A DNA stretch of 64,000 nucleotides from Xaviernesmea rhizosphaerae (GTDB lineage Bacteria > Pseudomonadota > Alphaproteobacteria > Rhizobiales > Rhizobiaceae): NCBI RefSeq assembly GCF_001938945.1, contig NZ_MKIO01000030.1, positions 1 to 64,000 on the forward strand. The letters are read 5' to 3'. Position numbers and translations under genes: made by a program. This document shows, in pieces, positions 45,721 through 55,410 of this stretch. The notes under the pieces are model-generated. The model was not told the DNA's origin and did not search any database. It saw only the letters and a program-made list of their open reading frames with translations. Positions within the stretch are counted from its first letter, which is position 1. Each line of letters begins with the position of its first letter.

Positions 45721-46031
45721 ATGGGCGACGCGTCGAAATGGAAGTCGACTACGGCCTTCCAGGGGCATGAAGCCAAAGCCGACGCACCGGTAGCAACCCG
45801 GTATGACCAGCCGGAAAAGGTGGCGCCAAAGCGGCGAGGCCATTGCCTGTCCTCAGGAAGACAGTGCGTGAGCCCGTTTGCGCAAACGCATCTCACGGCC
45901 GGTCTTCCGACGGGCTCCTCTCCGGGTGCCCGTGCGTGAGGCGCCGACACCGATCCGGTTCCAACTCAAAGCAGTGCAGTGACTTGCCGGGCGCATCAGC
46001 GCGCCCTGGCCAATGTTTGGCGCGGACGGAA
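45721..46031 (+). promoter_or_regulatory. Long, structured untranslated leader of the chemotaxis operon
   Basis: About 310 bases precede the first chemotaxis start. They contain several plausible hairpins, including ACCGG/CCCGGT near 45788-45803, TGTC/GACA near 45848-45866 and CGTGAG/CTCACG near 45867-45897 with the palindrome TTTGCGCAAA inside its loop. One open frame from ATG 45721 exists but looks non-coding. A cis-regulatory RNA is possible; it does not match a riboswitch that I can name with confidence. Confidence 0.4.
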
Positions 46032-47687
46032 GTGACGGTGGGGCAGCAAATCTCGGCAGAACAGTCTCGAAGAGCGCAAGCGGGCAGCCTGCTTGAGCGC
46101 CTGAGATTCGCCGACCTCGACGAGGGCGCCGGCGATGCCGTGCGCGGACATCGTCAGGCGCTGCTTCCTTCGATCGAGATCGGCCTGCGCGACCTTTTCC
46201 AGCGGCTGCAGACCCATCCCGAAGCCGCCCGCCATTTTACGAGCGATCGCCAGCTCGACCGGCTCCACGATCTGTGCGCCGCCCATTGGAGTGTCCTGAC
46301 CGACGCGCGCTTCGACAGCCTCTATGCCGAGCGGGTCAAGGTGCTTTCCGATGCCTGCGGCAAGATGGGGCTCGACCCCCGCTGGCTTCTGTCCGGCCAC
46401 GGTATCGTTTTGGAACATATGGTCGGCGCCATCGTCGATGAAGCCTGGCCGCGTTCTCTGCTGTCAGGCGGCAAGTCGCGCCGGCAGGAGGTGCTCGATC
46501 TCCTGGGCGCGCTGATCCGTCTGGTCTTCGTCGATGCCGAGGTTGCCGTGTCCCTGCGGTTCAATGATCAGCGCCAGCAGCATCATCGCCAGCTCGCCGA
46601 GGCGCGCCGCGATGAGGAGGCGGCGGTCGAAGGGCTGTTCGCTCCCCTGGTCGAGGCCCTGCGCGCCGGCCAGCTCTCCGCCCGCCTGCCGGAGGAGGTG
46701 CCGGAAGCCTATCAGCCGATGGTGCGCGGCATGAACGAGGCACTCGCTGCCGCCGAAGCGGCCGTCGTCAGCGCCCGCGGCGAAATCGCCGTCATGGCTC
46801 CGGCGGCGCAGGCGGTGGAAACGCACAGCCATTCGCTTGCCGGCGCCGCCACGGCCCAGCGCGAGGCCGTCACCGCAGCGCTTGAGGGGCTGGGCGAGAC
46901 GGGCGAGCGGCTGAAGCGCGTGGCCGACCAGACCCGCCTGGCCGAAAAGGATGCCGGCCTGACCCGCCAGGCGGTCGAGGATACAGGCACGGTCGTCAGC
47001 CAGGCGATTTCCGCCATGGCCGATATCGAGCGCTCCGCCGAGAAGATCGGGCAGATCATCGGCGTGATCGACGAGATCGCCTTCCAGACCAATCTTCTGG
47101 CGCTCAATGCCGGGATCGAGGCTGCACGGGCCGGCGACAGCGGCCGGGGCTTCGCCGTGGTGGCGCAGGAGGTGCGCGCGCTGGCGCAGCGCTCCGGCGA
47201 TGCTGCGCGCGAGATCAAGCAGCTCGTGGGCGAAACCAAGGAACAGGTGGCGGCGGGCGTTGCGCGCGTCGCCCGCACGCAGGATGCGATCGGTCAGGTC
47301 GTCTCCCGCATCCATGGCATCAGCGATGCCGTGGCCGAGATCTCCGAGGGCACGGCTGGCCGCATGGAGGAACTTGGCGCTGTCAGGGCCAGCCTCGCCG
47401 ATGCGGCCACCTGCGGTGCCGCCATGCAGCGGGACGGGCAGGAGGCGCAAGCCCAGGCCGCCCAGCTTGGCGAACGCCTTGGCGCGCTGACGGCCATTCT
47501 CGCCGGCCTGGAAACAGGAAAGCCTTCCGGCAAGCCCGCTGCGCAGGCCTCGCTTGCCGTCGCGCCCGGATGGCGGCCGCGCCCGGTGCCGCCGGCGGCC
47601 AACCGCCCGGCTGAGGACGGCGCGGATGATGACGACGATGTTCTGGCCGTGCCATCCCCGGCGCGGCGCGCGGGATGGGGACGCTGA
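46032..47687 (+). CDS. icpA: Soluble globin-coupled chemotaxis transducer (IcpA-like)
   Basis: The 551-residue product has no membrane helix. Residues 15-150 form a protoglobin (globin-coupled sensor) domain with HPEAARHF and [13 protein letters not shown]; His85 is the candidate proximal haem ligand. The rest is an MCP signalling domain whose hairpin tip reads [19 protein letters not shown]. It should sense oxygen or a related gas, or cytoplasmic redox state. The tail is acidic ([10 protein letters not shown]). I use GTG 46032; a GTG two codons later is possible. It is first in the che operon. Confidence 0.88.
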   Translation: MTVGQQISAEQSRRAQAGSLLERLRFADLDEGAGDAVRGHRQALLPSIEIGLRDLFQRLQTHPEAARHFTSDRQLDRLHDLCAAHWSVLTDARFDSLYAERVKVLSDACGKMGLDPRWLLSGHGIVLEHMVGAIVDEAWPRSLLSGGKSRRQEVLDLLGALIRLVFVDAEVAVSLRFNDQRQQHHRQLAEARRDEEAAVEGLFAPLVEALRAGQLSARLPEEVPEAYQPMVRGMNEALAAAEAAVVSARGEIAVMAPAAQAVETHSHSLAGAATAQREAVTAALEGLGETGERLKRVADQTRLAEKDAGLTRQAVEDTGTVVSQAISAMADIERSAEKIGQIIGVIDEIAFQTNLLALNAGIEAARAGDSGRGFAVVAQEVRALAQRSGDAAREIKQLVGETKEQVAAGVARVARTQDAIGQVVSRIHGISDAVAEISEGTAGRMEELGAVRASLADAATCGAAMQRDGQEAQAQAAQLGERLGALTAILAGLETGKPSGKPAAQASLAVAPGWRPRPVPPAANRPAEDGADDDDDVLAVPSPARRAGWGR

Positions 47688-47773
47688 CACATGATGCGGC
47701 TCTCCTTCCACGATTTTCCCCTTTCCGCCCCTCGCGCTCCGGCCCGGCGCGCGTTTGTGATGAAGGACGTTTG

Positions 47774-48061
47774 ATGCCCAAGACCAAAGCAACGACATTC
47801 CCTCTGGCGCCGGTTCTCGATCTCAATGCCGCGACCGAGCTGCATGAAAAGTTGATGGGGCTGCGTGGCAGCGACATCATCGTCGATGCCTCCAAGGTCG
47901 AGCGCGTCGGTGCGCTTTGCCTTCAGGTTCTGATGGCCGGTGCCAAGAGCTGGCAGGCCGACAATTTGTCCTTCGTCGTCTCCCAGGCGTCGGACGCATT
48001 TTCCAAAACCACACAGCTCATCGGGGTGAACATGGATCACCTGATGGCAAAGGAGAATTGA
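47774..48061 (+). CDS. cheS: CheS-like STAS protein
   Basis: The 95-residue STAS-like protein (LAPVLDLNAATELHEKLMGL; DIIVDASKVERVGALCLQVL) corresponds to the small second gene of rhizobial che operons. In Sinorhizobium meliloti CheS binds CheA and speeds signal termination through CheY1. The ATG is preceded by AAGGA; the stop lies one base before cheY1. Confidence 0.88.
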   Translation: MPKTKATTFPLAPVLDLNAATELHEKLMGLRGSDIIVDASKVERVGALCLQVLMAGAKSWQADNLSFVVSQASDAFSKTTQLIGVNMDHLMAKEN

Positions 48062-48062
48062 G

Positions 48063-48428
48063 ATGAAGAAAAGGGTTCTGACGGTCGATGACTCGCGCAC
48101 GATCCGAAACATGTTGCTCGTGACGCTCAACAATGCCGGTTTTGAAACCATTCAAGCGGAAGATGGCGTCGAGGGCCTCGAAGTTCTCGAAGACTGCAAT
48201 CCCGATGTGATCGTCACCGACATCAACATGCCGCGTCTGGACGGCTTCGGCTTCATCGAAGGCGTTCGCCGCAACGACAAGTACCGTGCGATCCCGATCC
48301 TGGTTCTGACGACCGAAAGCGACGCGGAAAAGAAGAACCGCGCGCGTCAGGCCGGAGCCACCGGCTGGATCGTCAAGCCTTTCGACCCGACGAAGCTGAT
48401 CGACGCCATCGAACGCGTCACCGCGTAA
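48063..48428 (+). CDS. cheY1: Chemotaxis response regulator CheY1
   Basis: The 121-residue single receiver domain has the acidic pair Asp9/Asp10, phosphorylation site Asp53 (VTDINMP) and the conserved Lys in GWIVKPFDP. In rhizobia with two CheY proteins CheY1 acts as a phosphate sink that drains phosphoryl groups from CheY2-P via CheA. That role is inferred from position next to cheS. Confidence 0.93.
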   Translation: MKKRVLTVDDSRTIRNMLLVTLNNAGFETIQAEDGVEGLEVLEDCNPDVIVTDINMPRLDGFGFIEGVRRNDKYRAIPILVLTTESDAEKKNRARQAGATGWIVKPFDPTKLIDAIERVTA

Positions 48429-48449
48429 CAGAGCCAGGACTCCAAGCCC

Positions 48450-50768
48450 ATGGACATGAACGAAATCAAAGAGATTTTCTTCCAGGAATGCGAGGAGCAG
48501 CTTGCTGAACTGGAATCGGGTCTCCTACGCCTGAACGATGGCGATCGCGATCCCGAAACGGTCAATGCCGTCTTCCGCGCGGTCCACTCGATCAAGGGCG
48601 GCGCCGGCGCGTTCGGCCTCGATGATCTGGTTTCGTTCGCCCATGTGTTCGAGACCACGCTGGACTGTGTGCGCTCCGGCCGGCTGGAGCCGAGCCAGGA
48701 AGTGCTCAAGGTCATGCTCAAGTCGGCCGACGTCCTGGCCGACTTGACCAACTGCGCCCGCGACGGCGGCTCGGTCGACGAGGCGCGCAGCAAGCAGCTG
48801 ATCCGGGAACTGGAAGCGCTGGCGCATGGCCAGGTTCTGGCGCCTGCCGAACCCGCGGCGCCCAAGGCTGCCGCGCCCAAGGCTGCTGCCGCGCCAAAGG
48901 CGGCCGCGGCCAAGCCGGCACCGGCGCCCGCGCCGGCTGCACCGGCCGCAGCCAATGATGAAGGCTTCGTCCCCGTCGCCTTCTCCTTCGACGATTTCGG
49001 CGACGAAATGCCGGTCAATGCCGTCCTTCCGGCCTATGAGGTGATCTTCAAGCCGAAGAACGACCTCTACCGCAAGGGCAACGAGGCCGCGCTTCTGCTG
49101 CGCGATCTCTCGCGCCTCGGCGAAATGAGCATCAACTGCAACATGGACGCCCTGCCGCTCCTGCAGGACATGCAGCCGGAAGATGCCTATTTCACCTGGA
49201 AGGTCGTCATCAAGACCGACAAGGGTGAGGATGCGGTGCGCTCCGTGTTCGAATTCGCCGAGTGGGATTGCGATCTGGAGATCACCCAGCTCGACGAGGG
49301 CAGCGAGCAGGAAGGCGGCGACGAGCTGCCGATGACGCCCGTGCCCTTCGATCTGTCGGTGCTCTATGACGAGCCCGAGCCGCCGGTCGGCCTGGTCGAG
49401 GAAGAGGAGCGGATCGCTGCCAGCGAACGCGAGGCCGCCGCAGCCGCCGCTTCCAATGTGGTCCAGCTGCCGGGCGCCAAGATGAACGACGCGAAGGCTG
49501 CGCCTCTGCCGGCCCCGGTCGCCGCCGCTGCGGCTGCCGCCGCCGCGCCGGCTGCGGCCGCCGGGCAGACGATCCGCGTCGATCTCGACCGCGTCGATCG
49601 CCTGATCAACCTGGTCGGCGAGCTCGTCATCAACCAGGCCATGCTCTCCCAGAGCGTGATCGAGAACGATACAAACGGCACCTCGTCGATCAATATGGGC
49701 CTCGAAGAGCTGCAGCAGCTCACCCGCGAGATCCAGGATTCGGTGATGGCCATCCGCGCCCAGCCGGTCAAGCCGGTGTTCCAGCGCATGGCCCGCACGG
49801 TGCGCGAAATCGCCGACATCACCGGCAAGTCGGTTCGACTTGTCACCGAAGGCGAGAACACCGAAGTCGACAAGACCGTCATCGACAAGCTGGCCGAGCC
49901 GCTCACCCACATGATCCGCAACGCGGTGGATCACGGCCTGGAAATGCCGGAAAAGCGCGTGGCGCTCGGCAAGAGCCCGGAAGGCACGGTTCGCCTGACG
50001 GCCAAGCATCGCTCCGGCCGCATCATCATCGAGCTGGCCGATGACGGCCAGGGCATCAACCGTGAGCGCGTGCGCCAGAAGGCGATCGACAACGACCTGA
50101 TCGCCGCCGATGCCAACCTCTCGGACGAAGAGATCGACAACCTGATCTTCCACGCCGGCTTCTCCACCGCCGAAAAGGTCTCGGACCTGTCCGGCCGCGG
50201 CGTGGGCATGGACGTGGTCAAGCGCTCGATCCAGGCGCTGGGCGGTCGTATCTCCATCCAGTCCAAGCCGGGACAGGGCTCCGTCTTCACCCTCAGCCTG
50301 CCGCTGACGCTCGCCGTTCTCGACGGCATGGTGGTGACGGTGGCCAACCAGACGCTGGTGGTGCCGCTGACCGCCATCGTCGAGACGCTGCAGCCGGAAG
50401 CCAATTCGATCCACTCCTTCGGCGCCAATCAGCGGCTGATCTCGATCCGCAACTCCTTCTGCCCGCTGGTGGATGTCGGCCGGATCCTCAATTTCCGCTA
50501 CCAGCAGGCAAATCCGGTAGAGGGTGTGGCGCTTCTGGTGGAATCGGAAGGCGGTGGCCAGAGGGCGCTGATGGTGGATGCCATCCAGGGCCAGCGGCAG
50601 GTGGTCATCAAGAGCCTCGAGGCCAACTACACCCATGTGCCCGGCATCGCCGCGGCAACCATCCTGGGAGACGGCCGCGTGGCGCTGATCCTGGACGTGG
50701 ATGCCGTGGTGGCGGCCTCGCGCGGCCAGCCGCTGCGCCATGAAAACGCCCTGGCTGCTTTCGGGTAA
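48450..50768 (+). CDS. cheA: Chemotaxis histidine kinase CheA
   Basis: The 772-residue product has the full order P1-P5. HPt His46 lies in AVHSIKGGAGAF, followed by an Ala/Pro linker, P2 and a second linker. The dimerisation and kinase domains carry the N box HMIRNAVDHGLE, G1 DDGQGIN and G2 GRGVGMDVVK; the CheW-like P5 domain ends the protein. It receives signals from transducers and phosphorylates CheY1/2 and CheB. Two Ala-rich linkers are longer than in enteric CheA. Confidence 0.97.
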   Translation: MDMNEIKEIFFQECEEQLAELESGLLRLNDGDRDPETVNAVFRAVHSIKGGAGAFGLDDLVSFAHVFETTLDCVRSGRLEPSQEVLKVMLKSADVLADLTNCARDGGSVDEARSKQLIRELEALAHGQVLAPAEPAAPKAAAPKAAAAPKAAAAKPAPAPAPAAPAAANDEGFVPVAFSFDDFGDEMPVNAVLPAYEVIFKPKNDLYRKGNEAALLLRDLSRLGEMSINCNMDALPLLQDMQPEDAYFTWKVVIKTDKGEDAVRSVFEFAEWDCDLEITQLDEGSEQEGGDELPMTPVPFDLSVLYDEPEPPVGLVEEEERIAASEREAAAAAASNVVQLPGAKMNDAKAAPLPAPVAAAAAAAAAPAAAAGQTIRVDLDRVDRLINLVGELVINQAMLSQSVIENDTNGTSSINMGLEELQQLTREIQDSVMAIRAQPVKPVFQRMARTVREIADITGKSVRLVTEGENTEVDKTVIDKLAEPLTHMIRNAVDHGLEMPEKRVALGKSPEGTVRLTAKHRSGRIIIELADDGQGINRERVRQKAIDNDLIAADANLSDEEIDNLIFHAGFSTAEKVSDLSGRGVGMDVVKRSIQALGGRISIQSKPGQGSVFTLSLPLTLAVLDGMVVTVANQTLVVPLTAIVETLQPEANSIHSFGANQRLISIRNSFCPLVDVGRILNFRYQQANPVEGVALLVESEGGGQRALMVDAIQGQRQVVIKSLEANYTHVPGIAAATILGDGRVALILDVDAVVAASRGQPLRHENALAAFG

Positions 50769-50774
50769 GCACGG

Positions 50775-51242
50775 ATGGCCTATCTCGCACAAAATCTGAC
50801 GAAAGGCGGACGCGAGCTGATCGCATTCCGCATCGGCGATCAGGAATTCTGCGTGGATATCATGTCCGTCCGCGAGATCCGCGGATGGTCTCCCGCCACG
50901 CCGATGCCGCACAGCCCGTCCTACGTGCTGGGCGTCATCAACCTGCGTGGCGTCGTCCTGCCGATCATCGATCTCTCCGCGCGCCTGGGCATGGGCCTCA
51001 CCAGCCCCAGCGTGCGGCATGTGATCATCGTTGCGCAGATGGGCCAAAAAATACTGGGACTTTTAGTAGAGGCCGTTTCCGATATTTTGACGGTTACGGA
51101 GGACAAGATACAGCCTACGCCGGAGGTCGCTTCGGAGTTTGAACGGTCTTTTGCACGCGGTATTCTGGCCATCGAGGGAAGAATGATCTGTTTGATCGAA
51201 ATGGGTGCCATCTTCGGCGACCGTGAAAGCGAGGCGGCATGA
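50775..51242 (+). CDS. cheW: Chemotaxis coupling protein CheW
   Basis: The 155-residue CheW domain has the usual segments: [24 protein letters not shown] (start), [21 protein letters not shown] and [14 protein letters not shown]. It bridges transducers and CheA. Six bases separate it from cheA, and its stop overlaps the cheR start (ATGA). Confidence 0.95.
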   Translation: MAYLAQNLTKGGRELIAFRIGDQEFCVDIMSVREIRGWSPATPMPHSPSYVLGVINLRGVVLPIIDLSARLGMGLTSPSVRHVIIVAQMGQKILGLLVEAVSDILTVTEDKIQPTPEVASEFERSFARGILAIEGRMICLIEMGAIFGDRESEAA

Positions 51243-52150
51243 CACCGCCCGTCGCGATCGACCTGCGCCACGCTGCCGATGAATGTCTCGCCAATGGTGA
51301 GTTCCCGCTGACGCGGCGCGATCTCGCGGATATTTCCGCGATGATCTACGCCGATGCCGGCATCGCGCTCAACGAAAGCAAGGCTTCTCTTGTCTACTCG
51401 CGTCTTTCCAAGCATATCCGCAATCTCGGGCTGAAGAGCTTCCGCGATTACTGCGCGCTTGTCTCCTCTCCGGCGGGCGCCGCCGAGCGGCGGGACATGC
51501 TGTCCTACCTGACCACCAACTTCACCCGATTCTTTCGCGAGAACCACCATTTCGAGCATCTGCGCGACGAGGTGCTTCCCGGGCTGATCGCGCGGGCGAA
51601 ATCGGGCGGCCGCGTGCGCATCTGGTCTGCGGCCTGCTCCGACGGCCAGGAACCCTATTCGATCGCGCTGACGCTTCTCTCCGTGATGCCCAACGCGGCC
51701 GACTACGATATCCGCATCCTGGCCACCGACATCGATCCGAAGATCCTGGCGATCGCCCGTGTCGGCGCCTATGACGCCAATGCGCTCGAAACCGTCCAGC
51801 CGGCCATGCGCAAGCAATGGTTTACCGAAACCAGCATCAACGGCCGCACGAAGTACCAGATCGACGATCGGGTCAAGCGGCTGATCACCTTCAACGAGCT
51901 GAACCTGATGTCGCAGTGGCCCTTCAAGGGCAAGTTCGACGTGATCTTCTGCCGCAACGTCGTCATCTATTTCGACGAACCGACGCAGATGCGCATCTGG
52001 TCCCGCTTTGCCGGAATGCTGCTTCCGAGCGGCTATCTCTATATCGGCCATTCCGAGCGCGTCTCCGGCGATGCCAAGGCAGTCTTCGACAATATCGGCG
52101 TGACCACCTACCGCTTCATCGGCGGCGGCAAGGGAGGGCATGCGTCGTGA
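51239..52150 (+). CDS. cheR: Chemotaxis methyltransferase CheR
   Basis: The 303-residue product has an N-terminal helical domain and an SAM-binding domain with the motif [20 protein letters not shown]; the family usual is S-T-G-E-E-P in place of S-D-G-Q-E-P, a conservative difference. The later motif [15 protein letters not shown] is intact. It methylates transducer glutamates. GTG start of cheB overlaps its stop. Confidence 0.95.
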   Translation: MTPPVAIDLRHAADECLANGEFPLTRRDLADISAMIYADAGIALNESKASLVYSRLSKHIRNLGLKSFRDYCALVSSPAGAAERRDMLSYLTTNFTRFFRENHHFEHLRDEVLPGLIARAKSGGRVRIWSAACSDGQEPYSIALTLLSVMPNAADYDIRILATDIDPKILAIARVGAYDANALETVQPAMRKQWFTETSINGRTKYQIDDRVKRLITFNELNLMSQWPFKGKFDVIFCRNVVIYFDEPTQMRIWSRFAGMLLPSGYLYIGHSERVSGDAKAVFDNIGVTTYRFIGGGKGGHAS

Positions 52151-53202
52151 CCGCCCGCGTCCTCGTCGTCGATGATTCCGCCACGATGCGCAATCTGATC
52201 ACCGCCGTGCTCAGCGCCGATCCCGGTGTGAGCGTCGTCGGCCAGGCCGCCGATGCCATGCAGGCGCGCGCGGCGATCAAACAGCTCGATCCCGATGTCG
52301 TCACGCTCGACATCGAGATGCCCAACATGAACGGGCTGGACTTCCTGGAAAAGATCATGCGGCTGCGGCCCATGCCGGTCATCATGGTCTCGACGCTGAC
52401 CCATCGCGGCGCCGAGGCGTCGGTGGCCGCGCTGGAGATCGGCGCCTTCGATTGCGTCGGCAAGCCCTCGCCTGGCGATCCGCACCCCTTCGCCGACCTG
52501 GCCGAGAAGGTCAAGGCGGCGGCGCGCTCGCCGCGCAAGCAGATGATCAGCGCCAACCGGGCGGCCGTGCCAAGCCCGGCCAACGCCAATCATGCCGCAA
52601 CCGACTACCGCAGCGGCCGTCGCATCATCGCCATCGGCTCGTCCACGGGCGGGGTCGAGGCGCTGATCGCGGTCCTGCAGAAATTCCCGGCCAATTGCCC
52701 GCCGACCGTCATCACCCAGCACATGCCGCACACCTTCACCAAGAGCTTCGCAGAGCGGCTGAACCGCCTCTGCGCGCCCACGGTGGAGGAGGCGACAGAT
52801 GGAGCGCGGCTGGACGTTGGCCGGGTCTATCTCGCTCCTGGCGGCGAGCGTCATCTGACGATCGTCAATCCCTCGGCGCCCTGCTGTCGGCTGATCGACA
52901 AGGAGCCGGTGAACGGCCATCGCCCTTCGGTGGATGTGCTGTTCGATTCCGTCGCCGATCTCGCCGGTCGCAATGGCATCGGGATCATCCTGACCGGAAT
53001 GGGGCGCGATGGAGCATCCGGTCTGCTCAAGATGCGGCGCGCAGGCGCGCGCACCTTCGGGCAGAACGAAAAAACTTGCGTGGTCTATGGAATGCCGCGT
53101 GTGGCCTATGAGCTGGGCGCTGTCGAATTTCAACTGCCTCTTAACGCAATTGGGGAAGAAGTTCTGAAGCGGGCCGCCGCTCGAAGAGAAGGAATGGAAT
53201 AA
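52147..53202 (+). CDS. cheB: Chemotaxis methylesterase CheB
   Basis: The 351-residue product has a receiver domain (residues 1-120, phosphorylation Asp55) and a methylesterase domain with catalytic Ser in [11 protein letters not shown], His in [12 protein letters not shown] and Asp in [10 protein letters not shown]. It removes methyl groups and deamidates transducers. GTG 52147 overlaps the cheR stop and fixes the start. Confidence 0.96.
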   Translation: MTARVLVVDDSATMRNLITAVLSADPGVSVVGQAADAMQARAAIKQLDPDVVTLDIEMPNMNGLDFLEKIMRLRPMPVIMVSTLTHRGAEASVAALEIGAFDCVGKPSPGDPHPFADLAEKVKAAARSPRKQMISANRAAVPSPANANHAATDYRSGRRIIAIGSSTGGVEALIAVLQKFPANCPPTVITQHMPHTFTKSFAERLNRLCAPTVEEATDGARLDVGRVYLAPGGERHLTIVNPSAPCCRLIDKEPVNGHRPSVDVLFDSVADLAGRNGIGIILTGMGRDGASGLLKMRRAGARTFGQNEKTCVVYGMPRVAYELGAVEFQLPLNAIGEEVLKRAAARREGME

Positions 53203-53591
53203 TGTCGATCGCCGAAAAAATCAAAGTTCTCATCGTTGACGACCAGGTCACAAGCCGCCTGCTTCTGGGTGATGCCCTCCAGCAGCTCGGCTTCAAGCAG
53301 ATCACGGTCGCCGGCGATGGTGAGCAGGGCATGAAGATCATGGCCCAGCAACCGCACCACCTGGTCATCTCGGACTTCAACATGCCGAAGATGGACGGGC
53401 TGGAGCTGCTGCACGCCGTGCGCAACAACCCCGCAACCAAGAAGGCCGCTTTCATCATGCTTACGGCGCAGGGCGACCGGACGCTGGTGACCAAGGCCGC
53501 CGCGCTGGGCGCCAACAACGTGCTGGCCAAGCCCTTCACCATGGAAAAGATGAAAGCCGCCATCGAAGCGGTATTCGGAGCACTCAAATGA
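53202..53591 (+). CDS. cheY2: Chemotaxis response regulator CheY2
   Basis: The 129-residue receiver domain has acidic pair Asp13/Asp14, phosphorylation site Asp58 ([12 protein letters not shown]) and Lys in [10 protein letters not shown]. In rhizobia CheY2-P is the form that acts on the flagellar motor. ATG 53202 shares a base with the cheB stop; its own stop overlaps cheD. Confidence 0.94.
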   Translation: MSIAEKIKVLIVDDQVTSRLLLGDALQQLGFKQITVAGDGEQGMKIMAQQPHHLVISDFNMPKMDGLELLHAVRNNPATKKAAFIMLTAQGDRTLVTKAAALGANNVLAKPFTMEKMKAAIEAVFGALK

Positions 53592-54142
53592 TGCAGGACG
53601 CCGCGACCAAGCGCGTGCATGTCATTCAGGGCGAGTTCAAGGTCGTCACGGACCCCAACGTGGTGCTCTCGACGATCCTGGGTTCCTGTGTGGCCGCCTG
53701 CATGCGCGATCCGGTCGCGGGTGTGGGAGGCATGAACCACTTTCTGCTGCCCGGATCTGCCGAGGCGCTTGCCTCCGGGGGCGACGCCACGCGCTATGGC
53801 GTCCATCTGATGGAGCTCCTGATCAACGGGCTTCTCAAGAAGGGCGCCCGGCGTGACCGCTTGGAGGCCAAGATCTTCGGCGGCGCCAAGACGATCGCGC
53901 GCTTCTCCAATGTCGGCGAGCAGAATGCCCGCTTCGCCCGTCAGTTCCTGATGGACGAAGGCATCCGCATCGTCGGTGAGAGCACGGGCGGCGATCAGGG
54001 ACGCAAGCTGGAATACTGGCCCCTGTCGGGCCGGGCCCGCCAGCACCAGTTGACCGGCGTCGAAGCCCAGCGCACGGTAGCCCTGGAACAGCGCCCGGCG
54101 CCCGCGCCGAAGCCTGTCGACAACAGCATCGAATTCTTCTGA
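53588..54142 (+). CDS. cheD: Chemoreceptor glutamine deamidase CheD
   Basis: The 184-residue product has catalytic Cys34 in LGSCVAACM and His51 in GGMNHFLLP; the spacing of 17 equals that of the Cys27/His44 pair in characterised CheD. The C-terminus ends IEFF, similar to the end of CheT two genes on. It probably deamidates receptor glutamines and may bind CheT. Confidence 0.94.
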   Translation: MMQDAATKRVHVIQGEFKVVTDPNVVLSTILGSCVAACMRDPVAGVGGMNHFLLPGSAEALASGGDATRYGVHLMELLINGLLKKGARRDRLEAKIFGGAKTIARFSNVGEQNARFARQFLMDEGIRIVGESTGGDQGRKLEYWPLSGRARQHQLTGVEAQRTVALEQRPAPAPKPVDNSIEFF

Positions 54143-54310
54143 GACCGTCGGCCTGCCCGAAGCGGCGGCCGCTGCGGGCGGCCATGCCCGCGAGACTGAC
54201 GCCGAACCGCCAGCCGGTCTTGCGCGAAACATGGATGGAGCTGCAGCCAGCGGGACATGCTGCGACGCGCTCAGGGATGAAACCCCGTTTAGGACGGAGA
54301 GGGGAAGACG

Positions 54311-54703
54311 ATGAGCATACAGGCAAGCAAGGCCTTCGAGGCCTGCGAAGATTCCCTGCCCGATGTCCTGATGCGCATCGTCAGCGAACTGCATGACGTG
54401 GCCTATCTGATCGAGCGGATCGAGCCCATGCTGGCGCATGCCCATGAAGAGGCGATCCTGGCGGCTGCCGACCGGATGAAGGTGCTGCAGGGCATCGATC
54501 TGGCGGTGCAAAAGACCCGCGGGATCGCGGAGTTCATCGATACGATGACCGCCGGCATCCCCAAGAGCCAGCTCGTGGACATCACCACCGCGCTGAACCT
54601 GATGACGCTGGCCGACATGAAGGCCGCGCTGAGCCGGGGACAGGTCCGCCATGGGCATTCCCAGCCACTGACGAACGCCGCCGGCGACATGGAATTCTTC
54701 TGA
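54311..54703 (+). CDS. cheT: CheT, CheZ-like phosphatase of the rhizobial che operon
   Basis: The 130-residue helical protein is located at the end of the che operon as in S. meliloti. It contains the CheZ-type active motif DxxxQ at Asp63-Gln67 (GIDLAVQKTR), consistent with a role in dephosphorylating CheY1. The C-terminus MEFF resembles that of CheD. ATG 54311 has a GAGAGGGGAA ribosome site; 168 bases separate it from cheD. Confidence 0.85.
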   Translation: MSIQASKAFEACEDSLPDVLMRIVSELHDVAYLIERIEPMLAHAHEEAILAAADRMKVLQGIDLAVQKTRGIAEFIDTMTAGIPKSQLVDITTALNLMTLADMKAALSRGQVRHGHSQPLTNAAGDMEFF

Positions 54704-54712
54704 TGGCCGCCT

Positions 54713-54749
54713 GAGCCTGCGCGCCCGCCATGCGGGCGCCTCCAGGCTC
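54713..54749 (+). terminator. Terminator-like hairpin after cheT
   Basis: GAGCCTG and CAGGCTC enclose GCGCCCGC and GCGGGCGC around a short loop, giving a very stable extended hairpin ten bases after the cheT stop. There is no T run. It plausibly ends the che transcript. Confidence 0.6.
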
Positions 54750-55410
54750 CGCCGATCGCGCCTGGCTGACAGAGCCGCGTCGACGAGACCCGCTGGCGCC
54801 TTGGGCATCGGCTTGCGCGCAGGCATCGCACGCCGATCGGCCGGCAACAGGAGCGCGCGGGGCCGGGACAGAGATCGGTCCTTTGTGCTCCCCTTAGCTT
54901 TTGCCGCTGAAGCCTGCGAAGAGCGCTCCCTTCCTTCCGATCAAACCTTCACGAACATCCCCCGCACGACACCTCTTTTGCCGGGGCGGATGCGCCCGCC
55001 CAGGGCGATCAGGCGGCCGTCGTGGAATTCTACCGGGCTCCGCTTGATCGCCCTTGACCCTGCCCGTGGCTAGGGATCTGGCCTGCACGCTCCCTGGCGC
55101 TGCCTGAAGGCTGAAGGGGGAGGGCGAGCCGCGCGGGCGAGCGCCGCGCCTGGCGATGCGGGCGGGGCAGAGGCGCACGCAGACCCCGAGGCTGCCCGCT
55201 TGGCGCCGGTCGCGGCCTGCCAAAAGACAAGTTCGCACAAGCTTCGCTTCCTAGTGTCCCCACAGGTCCGGTGGATTCCGACGCATGCCCGCTATGGCGG
55301 GTGATTCGGGGGGATGCGGATATCGGCCTGATGTTTGGACTGCGCAATGAGACTTGGCCCCGCGCGATGATGCGAGGGACGGGTCAGCGCTTTCAGGGTG
55401 CGGAAACAGA
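54750..55410. other. Long intergenic region between cheT and fliF
   Basis: About 660 bases without a convincing gene. Open frames are Arg/Pro-rich shadows. It must hold the fliF promoter; no recognisable sigma-54 or class-II flagellar box was identified with confidence. Confidence 0.5.

Noticed and set aside
45721..46031. Cyclic-di-GMP (GEMM) riboswitch call
   Set aside because: Some short tokens look similar, but the order of conserved elements and the receptor hairpin do not fit, so I report only a structured leader.
54750..55410. Small genes in the cheT-fliF gap
   Set aside because: Open frames here are Arg/Pro-rich, lack ribosome sites and change frame with no protein-like segments.
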